DNA of 64,000 bases, from assembly GCF_963676275.1 (NCBI RefSeq), contig NZ_OY781091.1, forward strand, positions 1,652,775 to 1,716,774. Reading direction: 5' to 3'. The stretch is from an uncultured Cohaesibacter sp. GTDB taxonomy: Bacteria > Pseudomonadota > Alphaproteobacteria > Rhizobiales > Cohaesibacteraceae. Shown one piece after another: positions 35,070 to 44,728 of this stretch. Each line of letters starts with the position of its first letter. The first letter of the stretch is position 1. A program made the translations under genes and the position numbers. The notes under the pieces are model-generated. The model did not search any database. It saw nothing but the letters and a program-made list of their open reading frames with translations, and had not been told where the DNA came from.

Positions 35070-35261
35070 TTTCAAGTTGCCCGGTCCCGCCGACCATCGC
35101 AATTGCTTTAATTGCATCAGATGCTTGGCCGCCATGACAAGTCATGGCTTGCCAAACCGGCCTGTTTCAATCATCGTTGGAATATAAAAAAAGACAATTC
35201 CGACAGGGGCGAGCTGGGCTGGCTTGAGAGGCCAAGCTGGCTGTCGGATAAAGGAGGGACC

Positions 35262-36287
35262 ATGAAACTTGCTATCATCGGACTGGGCATGGCTGCGCGC
35301 GCGCATGTTGCCGCACTTGAATCGCTGCATGACCGGGTCGAACTGACCGGGCTCTATATGCGCAACAAGAAGCGGCTGGATTCCGCCGCCGAAGCCATGC
35401 AGACCAAGGCATTCCAATCGGTCGATGCGATCGCCGAGGATGCGGATACCGATGCTGTTCTGCTGTTGACCCCGCCAGACAGCCGCATGGAAATCGTCTC
35501 GCGCCTTGCTGCTTCCGGCAAGCATATTCTGATGGAAAAGCCTCTGGAAAGAACGTTGCCCGCTGCCACGGAACTGGTGGAATGCGCCGAGAAGGGCGGC
35601 ATTCACTTGGGGCTGGTGTTTCAGCATCGGGTCAGAGCCGGGTCGCGCCGTCTGAAAAGACTGCTTGAGGAAAAGCAGTTGGGCGACATCGCCATGGTCC
35701 GCGTCGATGTGCCATGGTGGCGACCGCAGGATTATTATGACCAGCCCGGTAGAGGTACCTATGATCAGGACGGCGGGGGCGTTTTGATCACGCAGGCGAT
35801 ACATGTGCTTGACCTGATGCTGTATCTTCTGGGGCCGGTCCGCTCTGTTCAGGCAATGCTGGCAACAACCCAGCTGCATGACATGGAGGCGGAGGATTTC
35901 GCAAGCGCTGGCGTGCTGTTCGAGTCCGGTGCCGTGGGCTCCATCTGCGCGACCACCGCCAGCTTTCCCGGAAGCTCTGAATCCATTCGCATTGACGGCA
36001 CCAAGGGATCCGCAATCCTTGAGGGCGGTAGTCTCAAGGTGTTGTGGCGGGACCATACCGAGGAAAATTTCGAGGAGAAAAGTCACTCCGGAGCGGGTGC
36101 CGACCCGATGGCCTTTCCCTCTGACTGGCACATGCAGATCATCGAGAATTTCGCCGATGTCGTTGAAGGCAAAACGCAAAAGCTGGTGGCCGAGGGGCGC
36201 GACGGGCTCTTGGTGCAGCGCCTGATCGAGGCCATGGAACGCTCCAACGCAGAAGCCGGCCTGCGCATTGATCTCGATTCCTTCTAG
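35262..36287 (+). CDS. Gfo/Idh/MocA family NAD(P)-dependent oxidoreductase
   Basis: Start ATG 35262 is fixed by AAGGAGGG at 35251-35258; the open frame back to 35112 is not translated in my view. The 341-residue protein has an N-terminal Rossmann motif IIGLGMAARAH (about 4-15), the family Glu-Lys-Pro in HILMEKPLERT (about 88-98) with catalytic Lys, and DGGGVLITQAIHVLDLMLYL (about 169-188) with the conserved His in the C-terminal domain. Family members oxidise inositols, sugars or sugar amines. No adjacent gene gives the substrate. A bidirectional terminator follows. Confidence 0.92.
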   Translation: MKLAIIGLGMAARAHVAALESLHDRVELTGLYMRNKKRLDSAAEAMQTKAFQSVDAIAEDADTDAVLLLTPPDSRMEIVSRLAASGKHILMEKPLERTLPAATELVECAEKGGIHLGLVFQHRVRAGSRRLKRLLEEKQLGDIAMVRVDVPWWRPQDYYDQPGRGTYDQDGGGVLITQAIHVLDLMLYLLGPVRSVQAMLATTQLHDMEAEDFASAGVLFESGAVGSICATTASFPGSSESIRIDGTKGSAILEGGSLKVLWRDHTEENFEEKSHSGAGADPMAFPSDWHMQIIENFADVVEGKTQKLVAEGRDGLLVQRLIEAMERSNAEAGLRIDLDSF

Positions 36288-36382
36288 CCGAGCCAAGAGA
36301 GCAGCGAGTGTCCCGCGAAAGACGGAGCCATTGCTGAGGGAATGAAGGCTGTTGGCGGGTTAGGCTCATCGCTTTCATATAA

Positions 36383-36423
36383 TCAAAAGCCCCCACTCAA
36401 TTATCTTGAGTGGGGGCTTTTGA
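36383..36423. terminator. Bidirectional intrinsic terminator between convergent genes
   Basis: An 18-bp perfect stem (36383-36400 with 36406-36423; core AGCCCCCACTCAA) encloses the 5-base loop TTATC. TTTT-type tracts occur at both exits, so it can end both the MocA-like gene and the pfl operon. Confidence 0.95.
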
Positions 36424-36484
36424 TATTTGTGCGGCTTTTCTGCCTGCGTTTCCGCCAGCGTTTCCACTGGCGTCTTGCAACTGG

Positions 36485-37264
36485 TCAGGTTGCTTCCAGA
36501 CCGCGCACGCGGAAAATGTCGCGCGCAGCTTCCGCTTCCTGCGGTGTCGGGGTGCGCAGATCCTTGAGTTTGTAATCAAGGCCCAGCTTCTCCCATTTGG
36601 AAGCGCCCAGCTGATGGAAGGGCAGGACCTCCACCAACTCCACCAGATCGCCGAGGCTGGCGACATAGTCGGCCATCTTCTCGATATCTTCTTTCGCGTC
36701 AGACCAATCGGGCACCAGCACATAGCGGATGCGCATCTGCTTTTTGAGCCGGACCATGCGCTGGGCAAAATCGAGGGTCGGTTGCAGCGGCTGGGCGGTG
36801 AGCTTGAGATAGGTGTCCGGGTTGATATGCTTGATGTCGAGCATGATCAGGTCGAAGGCATCAAACCAGTCATCCTCAACATTGCCATGCAGGAAGCCCT
36901 GAGTATCCAGCGCGATATGCAGATCAAACTTCTCCTTGATCGCACGCGCAGCGGCTCCGACAAAGGGCGCTTGCATCATCGGCTCGCCACCCGAGAAGGT
37001 GACCCCTCCGGCGAATTTGAGGAAACGGGCATAGCCCTTGACTTCCTTCAACACGGCATCGACGTCGATATAGGTGCCGTTATGAAGCTTCCATGTATCG
37101 GGATTGTGGCAATAGAGGCATTTGAACTGGCACCCAGACATGAAGAAGACAAAGCGCATGCCGGGGCCATCTACGGCGGCGCCGGATTCCATCGAATGCA
37201 GAAAGCCATATTCGGACGGGTCTTTGCGTTCCAGTGCGTGGGTGTCGATTGCTTCTGTGCTCAA
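36485..37264 (-). CDS. pflA: Pyruvate formate-lyase activating enzyme
   Basis: This radical-SAM enzyme generates the glycyl radical on PflB under anoxic conditions. I choose TTG 37264 as start because AAAGGAGGA lies 6 bases before it; this gives 259 residues (E. coli 246). The frame is open to ATG 37348, but the extension has no family similarity and would include the ribosome-binding site. The 4Fe-4S motif CQFKCLYC (CX3CX2C), the GGVTFSGGEPMMQ block and DIKHINPDTYLKLT are present. It follows pflB by about 306 bases, an unusually long gap without a clear terminator. Confidence 0.95.
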   Translation of the reverse strand: MSTEAIDTHALERKDPSEYGFLHSMESGAAVDGPGMRFVFFMSGCQFKCLYCHNPDTWKLHNGTYIDVDAVLKEVKGYARFLKFAGGVTFSGGEPMMQAPFVGAAARAIKEKFDLHIALDTQGFLHGNVEDDWFDAFDLIMLDIKHINPDTYLKLTAQPLQPTLDFAQRMVRLKKQMRIRYVLVPDWSDAKEDIEKMADYVASLGDLVELVEVLPFHQLGASKWEKLGLDYKLKDLRTPTPQEAEAARDIFRVRGLEAT

Positions 37265-37570
37265 GGCTGGTCCTCCTTTGGGGGAACAGTTGGTCTTTTT
37301 GACATGTCTGCCTGCCATGGCGGAGCAGATTATATTCCGCTTCTGCATAGCATCTTTGCCTAGTTCTTACTACCTATATAGGCGGTCGCAAGCCACTGAA
37401 AATGGATGTTTTGTCAGACTTTGCTCGCTGCCGCGGGCCCTTTAGGGCCGGTTCGGGCAGGATGCGGCAAACAAGCGAAAGTCTAACCGAACTGCCTAAA
37501 AGAAGAGCCGAAAAGCGATGGCTTTCCGGCTCGTCTCATTTCAGGTCAGATAAGCACCAGACGCTTAACC

Positions 37571-39826
37571 TTACATGTGGTCATGGAAGGTGCGGCTGAG
37601 AACATCGAGCTGCTGTTCGCGTGTCAGCTTGATGAAGTTCACGGCATAACCGGAAACACGGACGGTCAGCTGAGGATATTTCTCAGGATGTTCCATTGCG
37701 TCTTCCAGTGTTTCGCGGCGAAGCATGTTCACATTCACATGGAAGCCGCCAGCATCGCAGAAGCCGTCGAGGCAGTTTGCCAGGTTGCGGATCTGCTCAT
37801 TGTCATTGTGGCCCATGGATGTCGGGGTTGCCGAAGCGGTCCAGCTGATGCCGTCCTGTGCGAAGTCATAAGGCAATTTGGCAACCGAAGCACCAGCAGC
37901 AACAAAGCCTTTCTTGTCGCGGCCGTTCATCGGGTTGGCACCCGGAGCGAATGGTTCGCCAGCGCGGCGGCCATCAGGGGTGTTGCCGGTTTTCTTGCCA
38001 TAGACCACGTTGGAAGTGATGGTCAGGATGGACTGGGTAGGCATCGCATCGCGATAGAAGTAAGGCTGACCGGCAACTTTCTTCATGAAGGTTTCGGTCA
38101 GGTAGCATGCGATCTCGTCAACACGGTCGTCATTGTTGCCGAATGCAGGATAGTCGCCTTCGATCTTGTAATCGACGGCAAGGCCAGCTTCGTTGCGCAC
38201 GACATGCACCTTGGAATATTTGATGGCAGACAGGGAGTCCGCTGCGATCGACAGGCCGGCGATGCCGCAAGCCATGGTGCGCAGAATGTCGCGGTCATGC
38301 AGAGCCATCTCGATGCGCTCATAGGCATATTTGTCATGCATGTAATGGATGGCGTTCAGAGCCTTGACGTAGGTCTTGGCCAGCCATTCCATGGCAACGT
38401 CATATTTTGCCATGACTTCATCATAGTCCAGAATATCGCCCTTGATCGGTTCCAGACCTTCAGCAACCTTCTTGCCGGATTTTTCGTCAACGCCACCGTT
38501 GATCGCATAGAGCAGGGCCTTTGCAAGGTTGGCGCGGGCGCCGAAGAACTGCATCTGCTTGCCAATGGCCATGGCAGACACGCAGCATGCGATACCATAA
38601 TCGTCGCCCCATTTCGGACGCATCAGGTCATCATTTTCATACTGGATGGCAGAGGTTTCCTTGGAAACTTTGGCGCAGAAATCCTTGAAGCCGCGTGGCA
38701 GCTTGGAAGACCACAGAACCGTGAGGTTCGGTTCCGGAGCCGGGCCAAGGTTGAACAGGGTGTTCAGAACGCGGAAGGAGTTCTTGGTAACCAGCGAGCG
38801 ACCATCAAGGCCGATACCACCGATGGATTCGGTAACCCAGGTCGGATCGCCAGAGAACAGCTCATCATATTCCGGCGTACGCAGGAAGCGCACGATGCGC
38901 AGCTTGATGACCATGTCGTCGATCATTTCCTGAGCCTGTTCTTCAGTGATCAGGCCAGCATCCATGTCGCGCTTGATATAGATGTCAAGGAAGGTCGATG
39001 TACGGCCGAAGGACATGGCAGCGCCATTCTGCTCCTTCACGGCAGCCAGATAGCCCATATAGGTGAACTGGATGGCTTCGCGAGCGTTGGTGGCAGGCTT
39101 GGACATGTCGACGCCGTATTTCAGGCCCATCTCGCGCAGCTCTTCAAGGGCGCGGAACTGTTCGGAAAGCTCCTCACGCAGGCGCAGGGTGTCCATGTCG
39201 AACACGGCATCATTCAGTTCGTTGAATTCAGCCTGCTTGGCAGCTTTCAGGAAGTCGATGCCATAAAGGGCAACGCGGCGATAGTCGCCGATGATACGGC
39301 CACGGCCATAAGCATCGGGAAGGCCGGTGATCACGCCGGACTTGCGGCAAGCCAGAATGTCGGGGCTGTATACGTCAAAGACGCCCTGATTATGGTCCTT
39401 GCGATATTTGGTCCAGATTTCATGAACCTGCGGATCGGGCTTGAAGCCGAATGCTTCCATGCCGCCTTCAACCATGCGCAGGCCACCATTTGGCATGATG
39501 GCGCGTTTGAGAGGGGCATCGGTCTGCAGACCAACAATGACTTCCAGATCCTTGTTGATATAGCCAGCATCATGCGCTGCAATGGAGGTCGGGATCGCGG
39601 AAACGTCGAGGACACCAGCTTCGCGTTCTTTTTTCAGCAGTACGCCGAGCTCTTCCCAGAGCTGTTTCGTGCGGTCGGTAGCGTCTGCGAGGAAGCTGTC
39701 ATCACCATCATATGGAGTGTAGTTTTCCTGGATGAAGCTGCGCACATCAATCTTGTTGCGCCATTCGCCATCCGAGTAACCCTGCCAAGGATCGGCAACA
39801 ACGGGTTTGTCACTCATATAATTCAT
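37571..39826 (-). CDS. pflB: Pyruvate formate-lyase (formate C-acetyltransferase)
   Basis: PflB converts pyruvate and CoA to acetyl-CoA and formate anaerobically. ATG 39826 (MNYMSDKPV) is preceded by TGAGGAT at about 7 bases; ATG 39841 would use the ribosome-binding site as codons. The 751-residue protein keeps both catalytic cysteines (C414-C415 in [10 protein letters not shown]) and the glycyl-radical loop RVSGYAVNF with Gly726 near the C-terminus. It is followed by pflA. An FNR-like site 58-71 bases upstream of the start suggests anaerobic induction. Together with AdhE it makes mixed-acid fermentation possible. Confidence 0.98.
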   Translation of the reverse strand: MNYMSDKPVVADPWQGYSDGEWRNKIDVRSFIQENYTPYDGDDSFLADATDRTKQLWEELGVLLKKEREAGVLDVSAIPTSIAAHDAGYINKDLEVIVGLQTDAPLKRAIMPNGGLRMVEGGMEAFGFKPDPQVHEIWTKYRKDHNQGVFDVYSPDILACRKSGVITGLPDAYGRGRIIGDYRRVALYGIDFLKAAKQAEFNELNDAVFDMDTLRLREELSEQFRALEELREMGLKYGVDMSKPATNAREAIQFTYMGYLAAVKEQNGAAMSFGRTSTFLDIYIKRDMDAGLITEEQAQEMIDDMVIKLRIVRFLRTPEYDELFSGDPTWVTESIGGIGLDGRSLVTKNSFRVLNTLFNLGPAPEPNLTVLWSSKLPRGFKDFCAKVSKETSAIQYENDDLMRPKWGDDYGIACCVSAMAIGKQMQFFGARANLAKALLYAINGGVDEKSGKKVAEGLEPIKGDILDYDEVMAKYDVAMEWLAKTYVKALNAIHYMHDKYAYERIEMALHDRDILRTMACGIAGLSIAADSLSAIKYSKVHVVRNEAGLAVDYKIEGDYPAFGNNDDRVDEIACYLTETFMKKVAGQPYFYRDAMPTQSILTITSNVVYGKKTGNTPDGRRAGEPFAPGANPMNGRDKKGFVAAGASVAKLPYDFAQDGISWTASATPTSMGHNDNEQIRNLANCLDGFCDAGGFHVNVNMLRRETLEDAMEHPEKYPQLTVRVSGYAVNFIKLTREQQLDVLSRTFHDHM

Positions 39827-39883
39827 AATTGGTATCCTCACTGTTGAAACAGATAATTTCGGTTTCCGTCACTTGTGATGGCC

Positions 39884-39897
39884 TTGATAACCATCAT
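39884..39897. promoter_or_regulatory. FNR-like site upstream of pflBA
   Basis: TTGAT-AACC-ATCAT matches 9 of 10 defined positions of the FNR/FixK consensus. On the minus strand a TTATCT element (39856-39851) could be the -10, placing the site about 45 bases before the transcription start. Confidence 0.55.
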
Positions 39898-40706
39898 TTG
39901 GGCATAGCTCTCCCGTTCCGGGCAGCGCCAACTGCTCGACCAATCTGGGGAGGTAGCCAGGGTATTTTACGCAAAGAGGAGAGTTTAGAGATTGCAGCCT
40001 TGTTCTAGTTCGAACTCCCTCCTTGACTTTCGAGCACAGTATATAACAAAGCCCTATAGCTACGCAAACTGAATGGTTTCAAAATCGATTTAAAAAATCA
40101 TTTAAAAACAATATGATAATAGCTGTAATGATCGATTTGCATTAAATGCATAGCTCGCGCGGTACAGTTGGCGAAAAAAGATGTGCTCAAAAAATGCCGG
40201 TTAAGGGCAAATAATTCCGTAAAAACACTTATATTGATAGAGTTTTTGCACTGCAACGCAAATGTTGTTAAGTGGGTGGTGATAAATATTTAGGTCTAAT
40301 CCTTTGGTTTTAGGCAATTTTTCGTGAGCGGCAATCAGCTATGCGCTGAGCGCATGGAGCGTGGGAGATTCTTATGAGGTAACGAGATAGCGCAAGAGCA
40401 GAAAATTGAACAAAAATAAGGATTTGTACCTACAATTTATGTTGCGCTGCACCTGAAATCCTGATGCCGCTATGCGGATGGCATCTTGACGGATGGTTCC
40501 CGCCGTCTTTTGATAACGCTATGGTCTGCGACCGGTCAGAACGCCCGCCGGGATCGTGTACCGCTCATCATTCTATGCAATGTGGCGAACCAAGCGTCCC
40601 ATACTTGAGAGCCCACACTTGAGGGATCAGACTTCAGCTTCCGGGCCTTTGCTGGCTGCTCATTTTCTTATGTCGCGCACCGTCCATTGTTATTTGGAGA
40701 CCTTTC
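39898..40706. other. Long AT-rich intergenic region between pflB and the Fe-ADH gene
   Basis: No gene is supported in about 800 bases. It contains three short hairpins: ATGCGC-TGA-GCGCAT (40341-40355), GATGCC/GGCATC (40463-40485) and GACGG/CCGTC (40488-40507) followed by TTTT. The last could end a small RNA reading rightwards. Half-FNR sites TTGAT occur at about 40234 and 40512 but without a partner. Confidence 0.4.
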
Positions 40707-41885
40707 ATGCCTTCTTCTTCCATTTTTCAGTTCATGACCGCTGCCTCGATCCAGTTCGGACGCAATGAAGCCGTCAAGGCGGTGCCTGCGATGGCCTCAT
40801 TGGGGAGCCCGCTATTGCTTGTACATGGGCAAGATGGAAAGAGGGCGGGCTGGTTGCTGGAAGCCCTCATGGAACGGGGCGTCGAAGTGGTGTGCTTTTC
40901 CGTGCCTCGCGAGCCGGATATCGCGCTTATAGAAGAAGGTGTCAGCCGCGCGCGGGCAACACGGATAAGAAGTGTCGTAGCCATAGGTGGCGGTGCGGTG
41001 ATCGATGCGGGCAAGGCTCTTGCCGCGCTGGTGCCAGCTACAAGGCCAGTGCTGGACCATCTTGAGGTGGTTGGCAAGGGGCTCCCTCTGGAGAAAGATC
41101 CGTTGCCATTTGCGGCTTTGCCGACCACCGCCGGTACCGGGGCCGAGGTGACCAAAAATGCGGTGCTGACGGTGCCTGAGGCGGCGCGCAAGGTGTCTTT
41201 GCGTGATCCGCGCATGCTTCCCGCCATGGCAATCGTGGATCCTGCCCTGACAGATGGTCTGCCCAAGGCCATCACGCTGGCAAGCGGGCTTGATGCTGTA
41301 ACGCAGGTTATCGAACCCTATCTTTCCTGCAAGGCCAATATCCTCACGGATCTTCTCTGCCGCGATGCCATCGCAAAGGGAATGCAGGCGCTTGTGCAAT
41401 TGATGGCTGGCGAAGTCAAAGAGGCGAGGGATGCAATGGCCTGGACCAGCCTTTGCGGTGGTCTGGCGCTGGCCAATGCCGGATTGGGCGCTGTGCATGG
41501 GCTGGCCGGTGTGCTTGGTGGCGAGACGAGGGGAGCCCATGGAGCCTTGTGTGGCGCTTTGTTGCCCCATGTCCTCAAGGTGAATGAAAAGGCGGTGATG
41601 ACCAGCGACGAGATCTCGGAAGCCGAATGTCAGAATCTTTTGATCCGTTTTACCGATGTCAAAAACTGGATCAGCGGAGCCTTGGGATGCTCCGCTGATC
41701 AGGCGTTTGATCAATTGGCGAATTGGTCACGTGCCAACGCGTTACCCGGTCTCGGGGGGCTCGGGCTGGAGGTGGCCCGCATCCCGTATGTCGCCGAAGC
41801 TTCTGCGACCTCTTCATCGATGAAGGGCAATCCTGTCGCCCTGTCCAGAGCAGAGCTGGAATCGGTCCTTCATGTCGCTCTTTGA
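40707..41885 (+). CDS. Iron-containing alcohol dehydrogenase family protein with altered metal site
   Basis: The 392-residue protein has the group III dehydrogenase fold: NAD-binding VAIGGGAVIDAGKALA (about 91-106) and PTTAGTGAEVTKNAV (about 139-153). In well-studied members (FucO) the metal is held by D196, H200, H263 and H277. Here D196 is present in SGLDAVTQVIE, but Gln200 replaces the His, while H264 and H278 (AVHGLAG, GAHGAL) remain and the extra His of HxxxH is Gly268. A subfamily with these changes probably exists, so this may be specialised rather than dead. GGAG precedes the ATG by 8 bases. The substrate is unknown. Confidence 0.88.
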   Translation: MPSSSIFQFMTAASIQFGRNEAVKAVPAMASLGSPLLLVHGQDGKRAGWLLEALMERGVEVVCFSVPREPDIALIEEGVSRARATRIRSVVAIGGGAVIDAGKALAALVPATRPVLDHLEVVGKGLPLEKDPLPFAALPTTAGTGAEVTKNAVLTVPEAARKVSLRDPRMLPAMAIVDPALTDGLPKAITLASGLDAVTQVIEPYLSCKANILTDLLCRDAIAKGMQALVQLMAGEVKEARDAMAWTSLCGGLALANAGLGAVHGLAGVLGGETRGAHGALCGALLPHVLKVNEKAVMTSDEISEAECQNLLIRFTDVKNWISGALGCSADQAFDQLANWSRANALPGLGGLGLEVARIPYVAEASATSSSMKGNPVALSRAELESVLHVAL

Positions 41886-41958
41886 AGCCTCGCGGGCCAG
41901 ACTGCAAGTGATCTCCTGACCCGATTGGCACTTCGCCATTGTCAAACGACAATGGGGT

Positions 41959-42789
41959 TCAGTGGGCCATGAACACCGGAACATGGACCGACCGCAGCAT
42001 TTCAGTGGTGACACCGCCGAAAATGTCCTGCGAGAATTTGGAATGTTCGTAGGCGCCCATGATGATCAGGTCCACTGCCAGTTCATCCGCTGTCTGGACG
42101 ATGGTTTCTGCAACAGAACGGCCAGTGCCCCGATCATGCAGGTGATTGGCCTCCACATCATGGCGCGCCAGCAGCCCCATGATGCCGCCGTCCGGATGCT
42201 GATCGACCGTATGGGATGCGCCGACCGTCAACAGCGTGACCTGTACCCCCAGCTCCAGCATTGCCATGGCATCGCCAACGGCGCGGGCGATGGTGCGTTT
42301 GCCATCCCATGCAACAAGCACCTTTCTGGCCGGGCCCTTGGCCTTGAAGCCATCGGGAACCACGATCACTGGCCTGCCGCTTTGCAGGGCGATCCTGTCC
42401 GGATAGGCGGCCAGAAATTCATATTGCTCATCTTCCGGGTGATTGCCTGTGATGACGAGGTCATAGCAACGGGCGATTTCCGATATGGACATCATCATGT
42501 GAGGTTCAATATCGATGAAACTGGACCGTGCGCCAAGACCGGCAGCATTGACTGTTTCATGAAATCGGCTGGTAATCTCGCGGATCCGCTTCTGTTCGGC
42601 AGACTGCACGGCCTGATGGACTTCTTCCGAGACGATGGTGGCAATCCGCCTTTCCATTTTGGAATAGCCGTGGCGCACGATGCCCGCGATCCAGGCATCA
42701 TAATGCTGAGCCGCTTTGATAGCGAAATCAAGGCTGCTGCCCTCATCCTGCTCGCCACTATAGGCATGTAGAATGCTCTTGATGGTCAT
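41959..42789 (-). CDS. Tandem universal stress protein
   Basis: The 276-residue cytoplasmic protein has two USP domains (about 1-145 and 150-276). The C-terminal one keeps the ATP-binding signature in IIMGAYEHSKFSQDIFGGVT (GX2-type then GG-V-T). The N-terminal one is diverged (ITGNHPEDEQYEFLAAYPDRI). AAGGAGGAAG lies just before the ATG at 42789. Tandem USPs are often induced by anoxia, starvation or redox stress; here the gene sits beside fermentation genes. No clear FNR site was found upstream. Confidence 0.9.
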   Translation of the reverse strand: MTIKSILHAYSGEQDEGSSLDFAIKAAQHYDAWIAGIVRHGYSKMERRIATIVSEEVHQAVQSAEQKRIREITSRFHETVNAAGLGARSSFIDIEPHMMMSISEIARCYDLVITGNHPEDEQYEFLAAYPDRIALQSGRPVIVVPDGFKAKGPARKVLVAWDGKRTIARAVGDAMAMLELGVQVTLLTVGASHTVDQHPDGGIMGLLARHDVEANHLHDRGTGRSVAETIVQTADELAVDLIIMGAYEHSKFSQDIFGGVTTEMLRSVHVPVFMAH

Positions 42790-43297
42790 GATGCTTCCTC
42801 CTTCTCAGCCTGCCCGGTCCGGAGAGAAGAAGCCTCAGATACAGTGCATCAATGGCGATTTCAGCCGAACAGGGCAATTCAGAAAGGGAACCTGCGGGGC
42901 CTGAAGCTTTTGCCGGATCATTGCAATCTGCGTCCGTTTCGAGAACAGGAACCCGGCGCATGATGGTGCGACGGATTTCACGCCAAAATGGCTTTCTCGC
43001 CGGGGCGAACGAGGCGCGCTGCGAAGACCGTGACTGAGGCACAATCGGGATGTGCGAGACCGGAGAGACGCAACGGCATGATCACCATGCAATGCCAATC
43101 CACCAGTGAACCCTCTTCTCGCATTCTAGAAAAGCGGGGCGTGTCTAACAATATGGAATATAGTCATAATTCGGAAGCAAGGGGCAAGCTCCCCTTGCGC
43201 TGGAAATCTCACGCACAGGTCTATAGACCTTCGTTGGAAGATCTGTTTGATGCGGGTTCGTATCTTGAGTGACCTGCACCTCCGGCGAACGCCTGCT
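42790..43297. other. Intergenic region with two palindromes and a doubtful small ORF
   Basis: The stretch has a perfect hairpin GCAAGGGG/CCCCTTGC (43177-43198) and a perfect 14-bp palindrome AGGTCTATAGACCT (43217-43230). A frame from ATG 43078 or 43154 to 43272 (ending YRPSLEDLFDAGSYLE) spans both palindromes. A GGAGAG element lies 9-10 bases before 43078. The product is unrecognised and I do not annotate it as a gene. Confidence 0.4.
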
Positions 43298-44164
43298 TTA
43301 GCGATTGCCGCGATGGATGGCGTAAAGACCAGCCCCGACAATCATGATGGCGCCAAGAATGGTTGACCAGATCGGCAGAGCCCCGAAGACGAGAAAGCCG
43401 ATCGGAATGGACCAGACGATCTGCATGTAGGTAAAGGGCTGAATGGCGCTCGCCTCGGTCAGGGTCAATGCCTTCATGACGCTGAAATGGGCCGCTGTGC
43501 TGAAGACGCAGGCGCCGAGCAGCAAGGGCCAGTTCATGTCCTGCCAGGCCGGAGCCATTTGCAGGCCGGGCCAGGTGGTCAGAATGACGCCAATCAGCCC
43601 GGCATAGAAAAAGGAGGTCAGCGTGCTGTCATATCGGCTCGCCATGCGCGTGAAGAGCTGGTAGAGGGCAAAGGCTGTCGTCGCAGCCAGTGCAATAAAG
43701 CCTCCATAACCCCAGATATTGCCGCTCGGTTGCATGATCACGGCCAACCCGAAAAGTCCCACGCATAATGCGCCGATACGGTGCCAGCCCACCTGCTCGC
43801 CGAGAAACAGCGCGGCAAGTCCTGTGACAATCAGCGGATGAACCATGATGATGGTGGTGACCTCGGCCAGCCCCAGCATGCTGTAGGCATAGATGATCAG
43901 CGCAATTTCCGTTACCAGCAATATGCCTCTGAGGATCTGCAGGAAGGGGCGAGGGGTTCTGATCGCCGCACTCAGCCCCTGCTTGCTCATCAATGCCCAG
44001 ATGATCGCGACCAACAGATGAAACCAGTAACGCACCATCATGATGAACCAGACAGAATGGTCCACGACAAGCAGTTTGGAGACTGCATCATGCATGGAGA
44101 AAATAATCGAGGCCAGTATAGCAAAGAAAATGCCAAGATTTCTTGGAGAACTGAGAACTGACAT
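43298..44164 (-). CDS. EamA/DMT family transporter
   Basis: The 288-residue inner-membrane protein consists of two EamA repeats of five helices each (about 10-140 and 150-285). Typical markers are the MHDAVSKLLV start of repeat one and YMQIVWSIPIGFLVFGALP in repeat two. Members export amino acids, nucleosides or other metabolites, occasionally import them. Nothing next to it indicates the cargo; the flanking USP and LacI genes are separate units. Confidence 0.9.
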   Translation of the reverse strand: MSVLSSPRNLGIFFAILASIIFSMHDAVSKLLVVDHSVWFIMMVRYWFHLLVAIIWALMSKQGLSAAIRTPRPFLQILRGILLVTEIALIIYAYSMLGLAEVTTIIMVHPLIVTGLAALFLGEQVGWHRIGALCVGLFGLAVIMQPSGNIWGYGGFIALAATTAFALYQLFTRMASRYDSTLTSFFYAGLIGVILTTWPGLQMAPAWQDMNWPLLLGACVFSTAAHFSVMKALTLTEASAIQPFTYMQIVWSIPIGFLVFGALPIWSTILGAIMIVGAGLYAIHRGNR

Positions 44165-44728
44165 GCAATGGAGCTTTCGCTAGAGCGCAATGGGACAAGG
44201 CTGGAGTGATTGTGTCAATTGACGTCGGCACCTTGCGGGATATTTCGCTTATCGAGAAGGGGCGGGCCATTTCATCAATAGACGAGACTTTTGGACAGAA
44301 CAAGTGTCTTTCCATGTATCGTTAAGCGATATCGAGAGTTGCACTTCAATTTAAAATTGCCAATTTCGTATCTTGTATAAATAATTCAAATAACTGAATT
44401 GTTCAAAGTCACAGTTATATGCGTCAAACCAATAGATTGAAAAAATAAAATTTGTACAACTGTGCCTGTATTAATAAATCTGATTTAAAACAACGGTTAA
44501 TGTAAATTTCTATTTGCAAAAATAGCATAATTTTGACAATAAGTGGGAGGTTCAACCTTTACGCGTTGATTCTTATCTGGGGTCAGCGTATCTGCTTATA
44601 TCCTTCTGTATTTTGCTTAAAGATACTCGTGTGATTGCAGCAGATATGCTGAAATTACGACCACGCTCGTTTGACTGTATTTGGGGACTGGGCAATAGAG
44701 CGTTCTAAATATTTCCGTGGGGTGGGCA
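44165..44728. other. AT-rich intergenic region upstream of the LacI gene
   Basis: About 560 bases with much lower GC than the genes. No ORF, terminator or strong palindrome is convincing; ATTCA-N6-TGAAT (about 44385-44400) is the only symmetric element. Promoters for the EamA and LacI genes lie here. Confidence 0.4.

Noticed and set aside
37577-39847. 756-codon open frame on the plus strand
   Set aside because: It mirrors pflB almost exactly; pflB has all active-site residues, so this is a shadow.
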